Below, one piece after another: positions 1-6,674 of a DNA stretch of 17,911 nucleotides (position 1 is its first letter; each line of letters opens with the position of its first letter). Source of the stretch: Chloroflexota bacterium (GTDB lineage: Bacteria; Chloroflexota; Dehalococcoidia; UBA3495). Below the pieces are notes generated by a model. It saw only the letters and a list, made by a program, of their open reading frames with translations. It did no database searches and had not been told where the DNA came from. The stretch covers positions 1 through 17,911 of the forward strand of contig NZUD01000049.1 in NCBI GenBank assembly GCA_002697005.1. The letters run 5' to 3'. The position numbers and the translations under genes are program-made.

Positions 1-32
1 GGCGCCAAGCACCAGTCCAGTATCGCTGTATG

Positions 33-38
33 TATAAT
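33..38 (+). promoter_or_regulatory. -10 box of the RidA-family gene promoter
   Basis: A perfect TATAAT lies at 33-38. With initiation near base 45 it would give a leader of about 48 bases before the ATG at 93. No convincing -35 hexamer sits at the expected spacing around positions 10-15, so the call rests on the -10 element and its position. Confidence 0.45.
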
Positions 39-92
39 GTTGGCTCACGCGCCCAACCGACTAATAAAAAGAATAACCCTGGAGGTACAGTC

Positions 93-479
93 ATGCCAGA
101 AAGAAAACCTGTGAGCCCAGCGGGTGCCGCTCCCAACCCTGCCCTGTCACCCGGGATGATCGTCGGTGACTTATTGTTCGTATCTGGACATGTCGCCGTG
201 GATAGCGGTGGCAATGTGATTGGAGTCGGTGACGCCGAGGCCCAGTCCCGCCAGGTGATGGCAAATATCGGCGACGTGGTCTCCGCCGCCGGAGCCAAGA
301 TGGAAGATGTGGCCAAGATCACCTGCTTCATCACTGACATCGCCCACTATCCCGCCTACAGCAAGGTCCGGGCTGAAACCTGGCCCAAGGACCCACCGGC
401 TAGCTCTACCGTGGTAGTTGCGGGCCTGGTCCGCCCCGAGCTATTAGTAGAAGTAGAGGCCATAGTCCGCCTCCCCTAG
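93..479 (+). CDS. RidA/YjgF-YER057c-UK114 family protein lacking the catalytic Arg
   Basis: The protein has 128 residues, normal for the family. RidA proteins form trimers, and the classical ones hydrolyse reactive enamine/imine intermediates. Family features are the strand around LLFVSGHVA (27-35), the helix AEAQSRQVMANIGDVV, the KITCFITD segment and the C-terminal LVEVEAI. The ATG at 93 was chosen because GGAGG (81-85) lies 7 bases upstream; an in-frame ATG at 30 would overlap the -10 box and add an unconserved leader. In imine-deaminating members an Arg follows Pro-Ala near the C-terminus (Arg105 in Salmonella RidA). Here that position is Ser104 in PPASST. It therefore probably belongs to one of the Rid subfamilies without this Arg, whose activity is less clear. 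The gene stands alone and converges on the transporter block. Family assignment is firm; the reaction is not known. Confidence 0.9.
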   Translation: MPERKPVSPAGAAPNPALSPGMIVGDLLFVSGHVAVDSGGNVIGVGDAEAQSRQVMANIGDVVSAAGAKMEDVAKITCFITDIAHYPAYSKVRAETWPKDPPASSTVVVAGLVRPELLVEVEAIVRLP

Positions 480-497
480 ACGGGCAGTCAACCGCAG

Positions 498-552
498 TTA
501 GATTGGAAACACCCCTTCGGATAAAATGTTCGAAGGGGTGTTTCCAATCTAA
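498..552. terminator. Perfect 22-bp inverted repeat between convergent genes
   Basis: Arms 498-519 and 531-552 are exactly complementary over 22 bases, with an 11-base A/T-rich loop (520-530). It fills the space between the stop of the RidA-family gene (479) and the end of the TRAP permease gene (585), as expected of a bidirectional terminator. The stem is GC-rich near the loop (CACCCCTTCG) and A/T-rich at its base. A U-tract follows on neither strand, and the arm is longer than in most intrinsic terminators. A dispersed palindromic element is an alternative. Confidence 0.65.
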
Positions 553-584
553 GACCACGCACGAAAAGCTGGCTGCGCTGGCGC

Positions 585-2066
585 CTAGAAGTTACCTTTG
601 GCCAAGTCTGGGAGCCATGTTGCCAATGCAGGGAAGGCGATAATCAGGCCAATCACGATAAACATACATACCATGAACGGCAATACGCCCACGAAAACGT
701 CATTTATGGTTCCCGTCTCCGCCAGCACGCCTTCATACTCTGATAGCTCTCTGTCAGTGTCGCTCCGAGCTCCATGAAGGACATAAAGGGCCATGCCCTG
801 GGGCGGACTGATCTGCGCCGCCTCAAGAAGGATCACCATTATGATTCCGAACCACACCTTGTCGACGTCGGCGTCATTCAACACCGGGATCAAGATGGGC
901 AAAGTAGTCAGCATCATGGAATAGCTTTCCATGAAAGTTCCCAATACCAGATAAAAGACAACCAACATCAGGATCAACTGCAACTGTGTGAGGTCGAAGG
1001 AAGCGACCCACTCCGCCATATCCACAGAGATTCTCACCGCCGCAAAAGCGAATTGTAAGGTGAAGGCCGCCATCAAGATCAGCAAGATCATGGACGATGT
1101 GCGAGCAGTTGAGAGGAACGATTCCTTCAGGAGGCCGACCATGCGGTCGACGTTCCGCCTTACGTCACCTGGCATAACCGGTCTGACATTCTGAATATCA
1201 TCCAAACGGACCATCGCACCTCTTGGAAGTAGCGGGAATTTTCTGACGCAACCTGCGGTCAGACTAATGACCAACATCCCTGAATTCCCTGCAACGGTCA
1301 GGACTAACGCCCCGGTCACTCCTGCTGCGGCTGCTTCAGTCGGGGTGGCGATCCCAAAATAGATGCTGCCCAGCACTGCGAAGATAAGAGCGGCGATCGG
1401 CAGCAGGCTGAACAAACCCACGAACCGCAAACGCCAGGTAACGCTTTGTTCTTTCGGTGCTATACCCGGCCATATCTTGGACGCAGCGACAATCATCAGC
1501 ATGAACGTCACGGCCAACATGATCCCGGGGACAAAGCCTGCCAAGAACAGTCTGCCGATGGACTCGCCAACGATTAGCCCATATAGCACCAACCCGATAC
1601 TCGGAGGTATCAGGATTCCCAGTGTGCCGCCAGCGGCCAGAGACCCGATGACCAGCCGCTCGTTATAACCCCGTTGACGGAAGGATGGAAGGGCCACTCT
1701 GCTTATAGTAGCCGCAGTAGCAATGCTGGACCCGGCGCAGGCAGCAAACACTGCACAAGAAGCGATGTTGCTATGAATCAGTCCGCCGGGAATAAAGACG
1801 AGCCAACGAGAAAGGACATTGTACATCCGCTCAGCGACTCCACTCCGAAGGACCAGCTCGCCCATCAAGATGAACAACGGAATGGCGATCAGGATGAAGT
1901 TAGTGCTTCCCTCCCAAGCCCGATTTCCCATGATGTTCCATAGGTTGGGATTAGATATGTTGAAGAACTTCATGAGTATGAGCGCTATCGCACCCAGCGC
2001 TCCGGCCACGTACAGGCCACCCATGAATAAAGCGCTCATCATTCCGAATGCCGCGCCTATCGCCAT
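585..2066 (-). CDS. dctM: TRAP transporter large permease (DctM family)
   Basis: This 493-residue polytopic inner-membrane protein is the transport subunit of a sodium-coupled TRAP importer, which works with a DctP binding protein and a DctQ small permease. Signatures in order are FILIAIPLFILMGELV (57-72), the AACAGSSIATAA loop (108-119), LIPPSIGLVLYGLIVGESIG (152-171), TPTEAAAAGV (241-250) and the second half with PILIPVL and ISPPQGMALYVL. It is longer than the usual 425-440 residues. About 40-45 extra residues lie between TPTEAAA and the TARTSS segment (roughly 262-306), and about 15 more around 433-453. The ATG at 2066 lacks a strong Shine-Dalgarno sequence. It follows the MFS gene on the same strand and may be co-transcribed. 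No dctP or intact dctQ lies in the window, so its partners are elsewhere or lost. The substrate is unknown, probably an organic acid. Confidence 0.93.
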   Translation of the reverse strand: MAIGAAFGMMSALFMGGLYVAGALGAIALILMKFFNISNPNLWNIMGNRAWEGSTNFILIAIPLFILMGELVLRSGVAERMYNVLSRWLVFIPGGLIHSNIASCAVFAACAGSSIATAATISRVALPSFRQRGYNERLVIGSLAAGGTLGILIPPSIGLVLYGLIVGESIGRLFLAGFVPGIMLAVTFMLMIVAASKIWPGIAPKEQSVTWRLRFVGLFSLLPIAALIFAVLGSIYFGIATPTEAAAAGVTGALVLTVAGNSGMLVISLTAGCVRKFPLLPRGAMVRLDDIQNVRPVMPGDVRRNVDRMVGLLKESFLSTARTSSMILLILMAAFTLQFAFAAVRISVDMAEWVASFDLTQLQLILMLVVFYLVLGTFMESYSMMLTTLPILIPVLNDADVDKVWFGIIMVILLEAAQISPPQGMALYVLHGARSDTDRELSEYEGVLAETGTINDVFVGVLPFMVCMFIVIGLIIAFPALATWLPDLAKGNF

Positions 2067-2116
2067 AGTTCATAACCAGCCCCGGCCACGTTGAATCGGC
2101 GGCGGGTGATTGGAGT

Positions 2117-2257
2117 TTAAGTGTCTAACCGATCTAGGAAGAACGGCGCCCCGATAATTACCGCCACGGGACTATACAGGAATAGCATTACGGTTACAGC
2201 CGAGGTCAGGGAATAATAGTTATCAGGACCGAAGGCTGACCAAAGGGGTCCAGTTAG
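2117..2257 (-). pseudogene. Possible remnant of a membrane protein between the MFS and dctM genes
   Basis: Minus-strand codons from 2257 down to a TAA at 2117-2119 read 46 residues without interruption. They include a hydrophobic stretch, VTVMLFLYSPVAVIIGAPFF, that looks like a transmembrane helix, followed by charged LDRLDT. There is no ATG/GTG with a ribosome binding site at its head; the frame is closed by TGA at 2258-2260, inside the end of the MFS gene. It sits where a small TRAP permease gene (dctQ) would normally precede dctM, so a decayed fragment is one reading. I cannot assign it to DctQ by motif, and chance is possible. Confidence 0.22.
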
Positions 2258-3570
2258 TCATCAGCCGCCGCCGGAACTGCGGAGATGGTATCTTCCCAGC
2301 TTGGTATCAGTATGCGGTCTGTAGGCTCCATGGACATGATGATTGCAGCACCAGCAACGCTGGTGAGAGTTGAGATAAGAATAGTGGCTGTATAGGAGTC
2401 GAACAACCAGAACAAAGCTCCGCCAATCCATGCGCCCATGGCCATACCAGAACCAGCGCCGAACTGCTGCCAGCCAAAAGACGAACCCATCGGACCTCGG
2501 CCGAAGTACTGGCGGTTGATGATTGGGAACGCTGAACCTTCCCCTCCGTAGCCGATACCGAAGATCACTGCGAACATGTAGAACTGCCAGGGTTCATGGG
2601 CCCAAAAGAGCATGAGCACCGGCAGCCCCTGCCACATGAATGACGTGGCCATGGTACCCCGCGCGCCGATGTAATCAGCAATCACTGGAGTCAAGAAGCG
2701 TGTACTAACACTGACTAGGGCTAACGTGCTGAGAACACCAGCAGCGGTTACCTTATCTACTCCGGCCAACACAGCGATAGGGATGATATATATGATAACT
2801 ATGGCGTGGCTCACACAGCCTAGGAAGTGGATAGAAACCAACTTCCAGAAGGTTGTGGTCGACTGCATACTGGTCCGGAAGGCCTTTACCCTTGCCCTTT
2901 CCATAACCGGGTCTCGTTCTTCCGGTTCATCAGGCTCGGTGGCGCCGAAAGCCTCCCCTCCGATGTCCGCAGGCCGATTCCGGAAAAAGGCCATCAATAC
3001 CAGCATGATGATGCCGCCGATAATGGCTATAGACCAAAAAGCCATCTTCCACGAGGCCCCGGTGATCAACACGCTGACCACAATGGCCATCACGGCGGGG
3101 CCGAGACCGTGGGATGCTTGTAAAAATCCCACTCCGTACCCCAAATGGGTACGGAACCAATAAGTAGCAGTAGTGATGATGGGAACATTGAAGCACGCCT
3201 GGGCTACGCCCAAAAACAGACCGTAAGAGATCCAAAGATGCCAGATCTCCGAAATCACTCCGGTCATCAGCGCCCCAACGGCGAAGGTGGCCACGCCAAC
3301 CATGATTACCTTACGGGCACCATAGCGGTCAGTGCAGATGCCGCTTAACGGAGCTAGCAACGCACCTATTATGCTGGCCAGCGCATAGGCCAAAGTGACG
3401 GTGGCCGGGTTCCAGCCCATATCCTCTTGTAGAGGAACAATGAGCACACCGAACGCTTGCCGGATCGACCCACCAGCCATATGCATAATCGCCGCTATAG
3501 CAATAACGATCCATGCGTAGTGGAGACGGCTCGTCAAGCCAAAAGCTGCTTTATTTTTGGGCTTAATCAT
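2254..3570 (-). CDS. MFS transporter, oxalate/formate antiporter or monocarboxylate type
   Basis: The 438 residues match the 12-helix major facilitator fold. The N-terminal HYAWIVIAIAAI and FGVLIVPLQEDMGW segments are typical of the oxalate:formate antiporter and monocarboxylate transporter branch. Motif A between helices 2 and 3 is seen as GICTDRYGARKV (77-88). A charged cytoplasmic loop (about 205-230, with EPDEPEERDPVMERAR) separates the two six-helix halves. The C-terminal half has the conserved GYGGEGSAFPIINRQYFG and FGWQQFGAGSGMAMG helices. The ATG at 3570 lies directly after the hydrophilic start MIKPKNK and has no obvious Shine-Dalgarno sequence. A promoter-like pair just upstream would give a very short leader. 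dctM follows on the same strand 187 bases downstream. The likely substrate class is a small carboxylate; the exact one cannot be read. Confidence 0.9.
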   Translation of the reverse strand: MIKPKNKAAFGLTSRLHYAWIVIAIAAIMHMAGGSIRQAFGVLIVPLQEDMGWNPATVTLAYALASIIGALLAPLSGICTDRYGARKVIMVGVATFAVGALMTGVISEIWHLWISYGLFLGVAQACFNVPIITTATYWFRTHLGYGVGFLQASHGLGPAVMAIVVSVLITGASWKMAFWSIAIIGGIIMLVLMAFFRNRPADIGGEAFGATEPDEPEERDPVMERARVKAFRTSMQSTTTFWKLVSIHFLGCVSHAIVIIYIIPIAVLAGVDKVTAAGVLSTLALVSVSTRFLTPVIADYIGARGTMATSFMWQGLPVLMLFWAHEPWQFYMFAVIFGIGYGGEGSAFPIINRQYFGRGPMGSSFGWQQFGAGSGMAMGAWIGGALFWLFDSYTATILISTLTSVAGAAIIMSMEPTDRILIPSWEDTISAVPAAADD

Positions 3571-3581
3571 GTGTAAGGCTC

Positions 3582-3610
3582 ATTCTGCGCCTATGGGATA
3601 CCCCTGTCAA
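3582..3610 (-). promoter_or_regulatory. Candidate sigma-70 promoter of the MFS-dctM block
   Basis: On the minus strand a perfect TTGACA (3610-3605) is followed after 17 bases by CAGAAT (3587-3582, four of six matches to TATAAT). Initiation would fall only a few bases before the ATG at 3570. That agrees with the lack of a Shine-Dalgarno sequence there and suggests a nearly leaderless message. Confidence 0.35.
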
Positions 3611-4150
3611 TTGATACAAACCTTCGACAATTATTCGATCTTCACTCGGGAGGCATATCTAGCCAGCGCCAAGGTTCACGAAGTACCAATCCAACATGTT
3701 CTTTCACGGGTTCTTGGATTTCCGTCAGAGATTTTCCCTGCGGTCTCTGGACTGGGTAATTTCGTCTAACCTAACAAATAGCTGCTCTGGAAAAGAGATG
3801 CAACGTCACGAAGGGCGTCGTTCAGGCGTAGCTGGAGCCCAAGCGCTTCCTAAGGCGGTGGGATGAACTCCGTTATTTCAGTGATTGACTTGGTGCCTAC
3901 GGCTTTGAAGCAACTTTGTTTGATTTGAAAAATCAATCGATCCAACTGGCCGAAAATTTGATACAGTTTCGCGATTCAAGCATGTTTTGCCTTCGCCCGA
4001 ACGCAGATCTAACCAAACTATTACCATCTCAACAATGTGCTTGGTAACTAGCCTTTGCAACCATCGACCTATAACGTCATGGTTCCAGAAAAACAATTCC
4101 TAGAGGTGTCCTTCCGAATAGAGGTTGAACCACCGGCGTAAACAGCCTGC

Positions 4151-4172
4151 ATCTCTGGACCCCGTGAGAGAT
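4151..4172 (-). terminator. Hairpin downstream of nadE, weak terminator candidate
   Basis: Arms 4151-4156 and 4167-4172 (ATCTCT and AGAGAT) are complementary around a 10-base loop, 7 bases after the nadE stop codon. No T-tract follows on the minus strand, so intrinsic termination is uncertain. Confidence 0.25.
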
Positions 4173-4178
4173 TACAGC

Positions 4179-5957
4179 CTACTCATCCTCGCGCTGCCGG
4201 TAGCGGTTTACAATCGGAAGGCGTCTATCCTTTCCGAAAGCCCGCTGAGTGATCTTGACCCCGGGCGGGGCCTGGCGGCGTTTGTATTCGTTGCGGTCCA
4301 CCGCGGTAATGACCTGCCACACCACCTGGGGGTCAAACCCTTGACTAACCATATCCTGGTAGCTTAAGTCGTCCTCTACGTAGGCCTCTATCACCGGATC
4401 CAACACCTCGTAGGGCGGTAGACTGTCGGCGTCCAACTGGTCCTCGCGCAATTCAGCGCTCGGCGGTTTATCGATGATGGCCGATGGTATAACATCGTCG
4501 ATCGTCCCGAAGGCCTGACCCTGCCGATTACGCCAGCGACAGAGTTCGTAGACCGTGGTCTTGGGTACGTCCTTTAAGACCGCGAACCCGCCTGCCATAT
4601 CGCCGTACAACGTGGCGTACCCCATTGCCATCTCTGACTTGTTGCCAGTTGTTAACACGATCCAACCGAACTTGTTGGACACCGTCATCAAAACGTTACC
4701 CCTTACCCGAGCCTGAACATTCTCTTCAGCGACATTGGCTTCGGTTCCTTCGAACCGATCTTCCAGCATGTCGGTAAAGGCACGGTGGGCTCGTTCGATA
4801 GGCACCTCCCAAAGGTCCATACCTAAGTTCTCAGCCAACTGCGTAGAATCCCCGATACTGCCCTCAGAAGAATAGCGCGAGGGCATAGTGATCCCGACCA
4901 CATTGTCTTTGCCCAGGGCGTCCACTGCCACGACAGCTGTCAAAGCTGAGTCCACACCACCAGACATCCCGATCAGTGCCTTGGAGAAACCCGATTTTCG
5001 TAGATAGTCGCCAGTGCCCATAACCAAAGCCCGGTACACTTCTTCTGGACCATTCATGGCTCGCGAGAAGGTCCGGGTTTCGAGAGGTTCCTTGCGCGCA
5101 GCATTCGGTCCAGACACTGTCAAAATCTTAGACATCCCAACCGATGCAGTGTCCACACTAGCAAATCTTGGCACCGTATTTGCAGGAGGATCTGGGAAGA
5201 GCAAATCCGCCACCAGCAACGATTCCTCGAAAGCGGGCCCCCGAGAGACCAACCCACCGATTGAGTCGCAGATGATGCTGCCACCATCGAATACCAATTC
5301 GTCCTGCCCTCCCACCGTGTTCACGTAAGCAACGACAAGCCCATGGTCAGACGCTCGCTCCGCAATCATCTCCTCCCGGGAGGCGCGTTTGCCGGCGTGG
5401 AATGGCGATGCGTTTATGTTGACGATGAGTTCGGCGCCAGCTCGACGCTGGACCGTGGTCGGACCCACCGGATACCAGATGTCCTCGCAGACGTTAACGC
5501 CAAGAGAAACGCCCCCTATCTCGTAGACAGGGCAAACTGAGCCTCTTTGAAAATAGCGCTGCTCGTCAAAGACTCCGTAGTTGGGCAAGAATATCTTGTG
5601 GTAGGTGTCGACCAGCTTGCCGTCATAACACAGCGCCGCGGCGTTGGTGATCTGCGGGCCGACATGTTCGGACTCGCGCTCCAGAGACACGATGTTCACA
5701 TAACCCAGCACAACCGCCATGTCTTGGGACGCGCCGGCCACCTTCTCCACAGCAGCTACATTCTCAGTCAAGAATGACTTCTTGTAGAGGAGGTCTTCTG
5801 GTGGATAGCCAGTCGTGGCCATCTCGGGGAAGGCAACAAGGTCTGCCTGGGCTTGGCGAGCGCGCTCCAGGTAGTCCAAGATTTTAGCTGTGTTTCCAGG
5901 TATGTCGCCAACCGTGGGGTTGATTTGCGCCAGCGCCAGGCGAAAAGTCCGCGCCAT
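4179..5957 (-). CDS. nadE: Glutamine-dependent NAD+ synthetase
   Basis: This two-domain enzyme of 592 residues completes NAD biosynthesis by amidating deamido-NAD with ATP and glutamine. The N-terminal nitrilase-type glutaminase (about 4-260) shows its triad: Glu45 in FPEMATTGYPPEDLL, Lys121 in HKIFLPNYG and nucleophile Cys157 in GVNVCEDIWYP. The C-terminal adenylate-forming domain carries the ATP pyrophosphatase loop SGGVDS (332-337), then TTGNKSEMAMGYATLYGDMA and LKDVPKTTVYELCRWRN. The ATG at 5957 was chosen because GAGG lies 6 bases upstream and MARTFRLALAQINP is the family N-terminus. An in-frame start at 6056 would run through the promoter and add 33 unrelated residues. The gene is monocistronic and diverges from the VOC gene. 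Both catalytic sites look intact. Confidence 0.97.
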   Translation of the reverse strand: MARTFRLALAQINPTVGDIPGNTAKILDYLERARQAQADLVAFPEMATTGYPPEDLLYKKSFLTENVAAVEKVAGASQDMAVVLGYVNIVSLERESEHVGPQITNAAALCYDGKLVDTYHKIFLPNYGVFDEQRYFQRGSVCPVYEIGGVSLGVNVCEDIWYPVGPTTVQRRAGAELIVNINASPFHAGKRASREEMIAERASDHGLVVAYVNTVGGQDELVFDGGSIICDSIGGLVSRGPAFEESLLVADLLFPDPPANTVPRFASVDTASVGMSKILTVSGPNAARKEPLETRTFSRAMNGPEEVYRALVMGTGDYLRKSGFSKALIGMSGGVDSALTAVVAVDALGKDNVVGITMPSRYSSEGSIGDSTQLAENLGMDLWEVPIERAHRAFTDMLEDRFEGTEANVAEENVQARVRGNVLMTVSNKFGWIVLTTGNKSEMAMGYATLYGDMAGGFAVLKDVPKTTVYELCRWRNRQGQAFGTIDDVIPSAIIDKPPSAELREDQLDADSLPPYEVLDPVIEAYVEDDLSYQDMVSQGFDPQVVWQVITAVDRNEYKRRQAPPGVKITQRAFGKDRRLPIVNRYRQREDE

Positions 5958-5983
5958 GTAAATCCTCGTGAGGGTTTTAGCCG

Positions 5984-6013
5984 AGTATACAGACTTCGGT
6001 TTTTTCCTGCCAA
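5984..6013 (-). promoter_or_regulatory. Promoter of nadE
   Basis: On the minus strand TTGGCA (6013-6008) and TATACT (5989-5984) are separated by 18 bases; each matches the sigma-70 consensus at five of six positions. Initiation near 5977 gives a leader of about 20 bases containing the GAGG site. Confidence 0.5.
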
Positions 6014-6024
6014 ATATCGTGCCC

Positions 6025-6042
6025 GTGGTCCCATCAGACCAC
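6025..6042. promoter_or_regulatory. Dyad between the divergent nadE and VOC promoters
   Basis: GTGGTC (6025-6030) and GACCAC (6037-6042) form a perfect 6-bp dyad around a 6-base centre. It lies just outside both predicted -35 boxes. This is a plausible operator position, but no regulator gene is nearby and a 6-bp dyad can arise by chance. Confidence 0.22.
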
Positions 6043-6049
6043 TCTGGAG

Positions 6050-6078
6050 TAGACAAGGGTTCCCAGCGAGGCTAACAT
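6050..6078 (+). promoter_or_regulatory. Candidate promoter of the VOC gene
   Basis: TAGACA (6050-6055) and TAACAT (6073-6078) are spaced by 17 bases, matching the consensus at five and four of six positions. Initiation near 6085 gives a leader of about 50 bases ending in the AAGGAG site. Confidence 0.35.
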
Positions 6079-6137
6079 TCCGACGTGTGCAAGCAAGCCC
6101 AACAAAGGGCTGCATCTCGCATCTAAGGAGAACAATC

Positions 6138-6533
6138 ATGGACTACGCAATCAATCACGTCCATATCCGTGCCAAAGACCCTCATACATCGGCCGCCTGG
6201 TACGAAAAGATATTCAACGCTAAGAAGACGTCCGAGCGCGAGGTTATGCCGGGCACGATCACCATCGGCATGCAGGTCGGCGGACCGACGCGGCTGAATA
6301 TTTCTTCCCAGCCTCCCAACTCCTCTCCCGAGCGAGCGATCCCCGAACTGAACCGGCTGGGACTTGAACACTTCGGGTTCCACGTGGAAGACCTTGAATC
6401 GGAAATGGCACGGTTCGAAGCCGAAGGAATCAGGGTGATACTTCCCCTGACGGTCACACCGCAAGGTATCAAACTAGCCTACATCGAAGGCCCGGACGAT
6501 GTAGTGATCGAGTTGGTACAACCCGCACCCTAA
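6138..6533 (+). CDS. VOC (glyoxalase/bleomycin-resistance/dioxygenase) family protein
   Basis: The 131 residues form one vicinal-oxygen-chelate unit of two beta-alpha-beta-beta-beta modules. Module 1 starts with YAINHVHIRAKDPHTSAAWYEKIF, module 2 with LEHFGFHVEDLESEMARFEAEGI. Likely metal ligands are His7, His78 and Glu125 in DDVVIELVQP, matching usual VOC positions. The ATG at 6138 has AAGGAG (6125-6130) 7 bases upstream; the open frame extends upstream to 5853 but that part crosses the promoters and is not conserved. Such proteins act as lyases, isomerases, epimerases or extradiol dioxygenases, and sequence alone does not choose. It faces the ThDP-enzyme operon on the same strand 141 bases downstream, which suggests, without proof, a role in the same catabolic locus. 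Confidence 0.88.
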   Translation: MDYAINHVHIRAKDPHTSAAWYEKIFNAKKTSEREVMPGTITIGMQVGGPTRLNISSQPPNSSPERAIPELNRLGLEHFGFHVEDLESEMARFEAEGIRVILPLTVTPQGIKLAYIEGPDDVVIELVQPAP

Positions 6534-6674
6534 CTTGCACACCGTGAAAAGTCTGCTTGTGCTTGCCCCATAGCAATTAAAATGTACCAGCGAAAATTGC
6601 CCGAACAGGCGGTTTCGGGTGAACATGAATTACCCGTTCAAAAACATTACTTAGTTAGATGGAAGGTTCATTAG

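Larger units (their letters stand above)
3571..4178. other. 608-bp gap without a credible gene
   Basis: The gap separates the MFS start from the nadE stop. Short open frames at 3557-3769 (plus) and 3878-4096 (minus) have no recognisable motif and no ribosome binding site. An A/T-rich hairpin with 7-bp arms (3920-3926 and 3930-3936, loop GAA) and a 6-bp hairpin next to nadE (4151-4172) are the only structures seen. The MFS promoter candidate lies at the left edge. By eye the region is less GC-rich than the genes around it. Confidence 0.6.

Noticed and set aside
774..2094. Plus-strand open frames inside the dctM gene
   Set aside because: They are antisense shadows, rich in residues forced by the opposite frame, without motifs or ribosome binding sites.
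3775..3875. tRNA-like stretch with an anticodon-like CTTCCTAAGG and a GAACTCC segment
   Set aside because: The arms do not pair: there is no acceptor stem, the anticodon stem has a mismatch at its second pair, and no standard T-loop (GTTCGAA) is present.
5958..6056. 33-residue N-terminal extension of nadE
   Set aside because: The residues are unrelated to the family N-terminus, and the stretch contains the TTGGCA/TATACT promoter.
5853..6137. N-terminal extension of the VOC open frame
   Set aside because: It crosses both divergent promoters and the nadE start. The VOC fold begins exactly after the AAGGAG-supported ATG at 6138.
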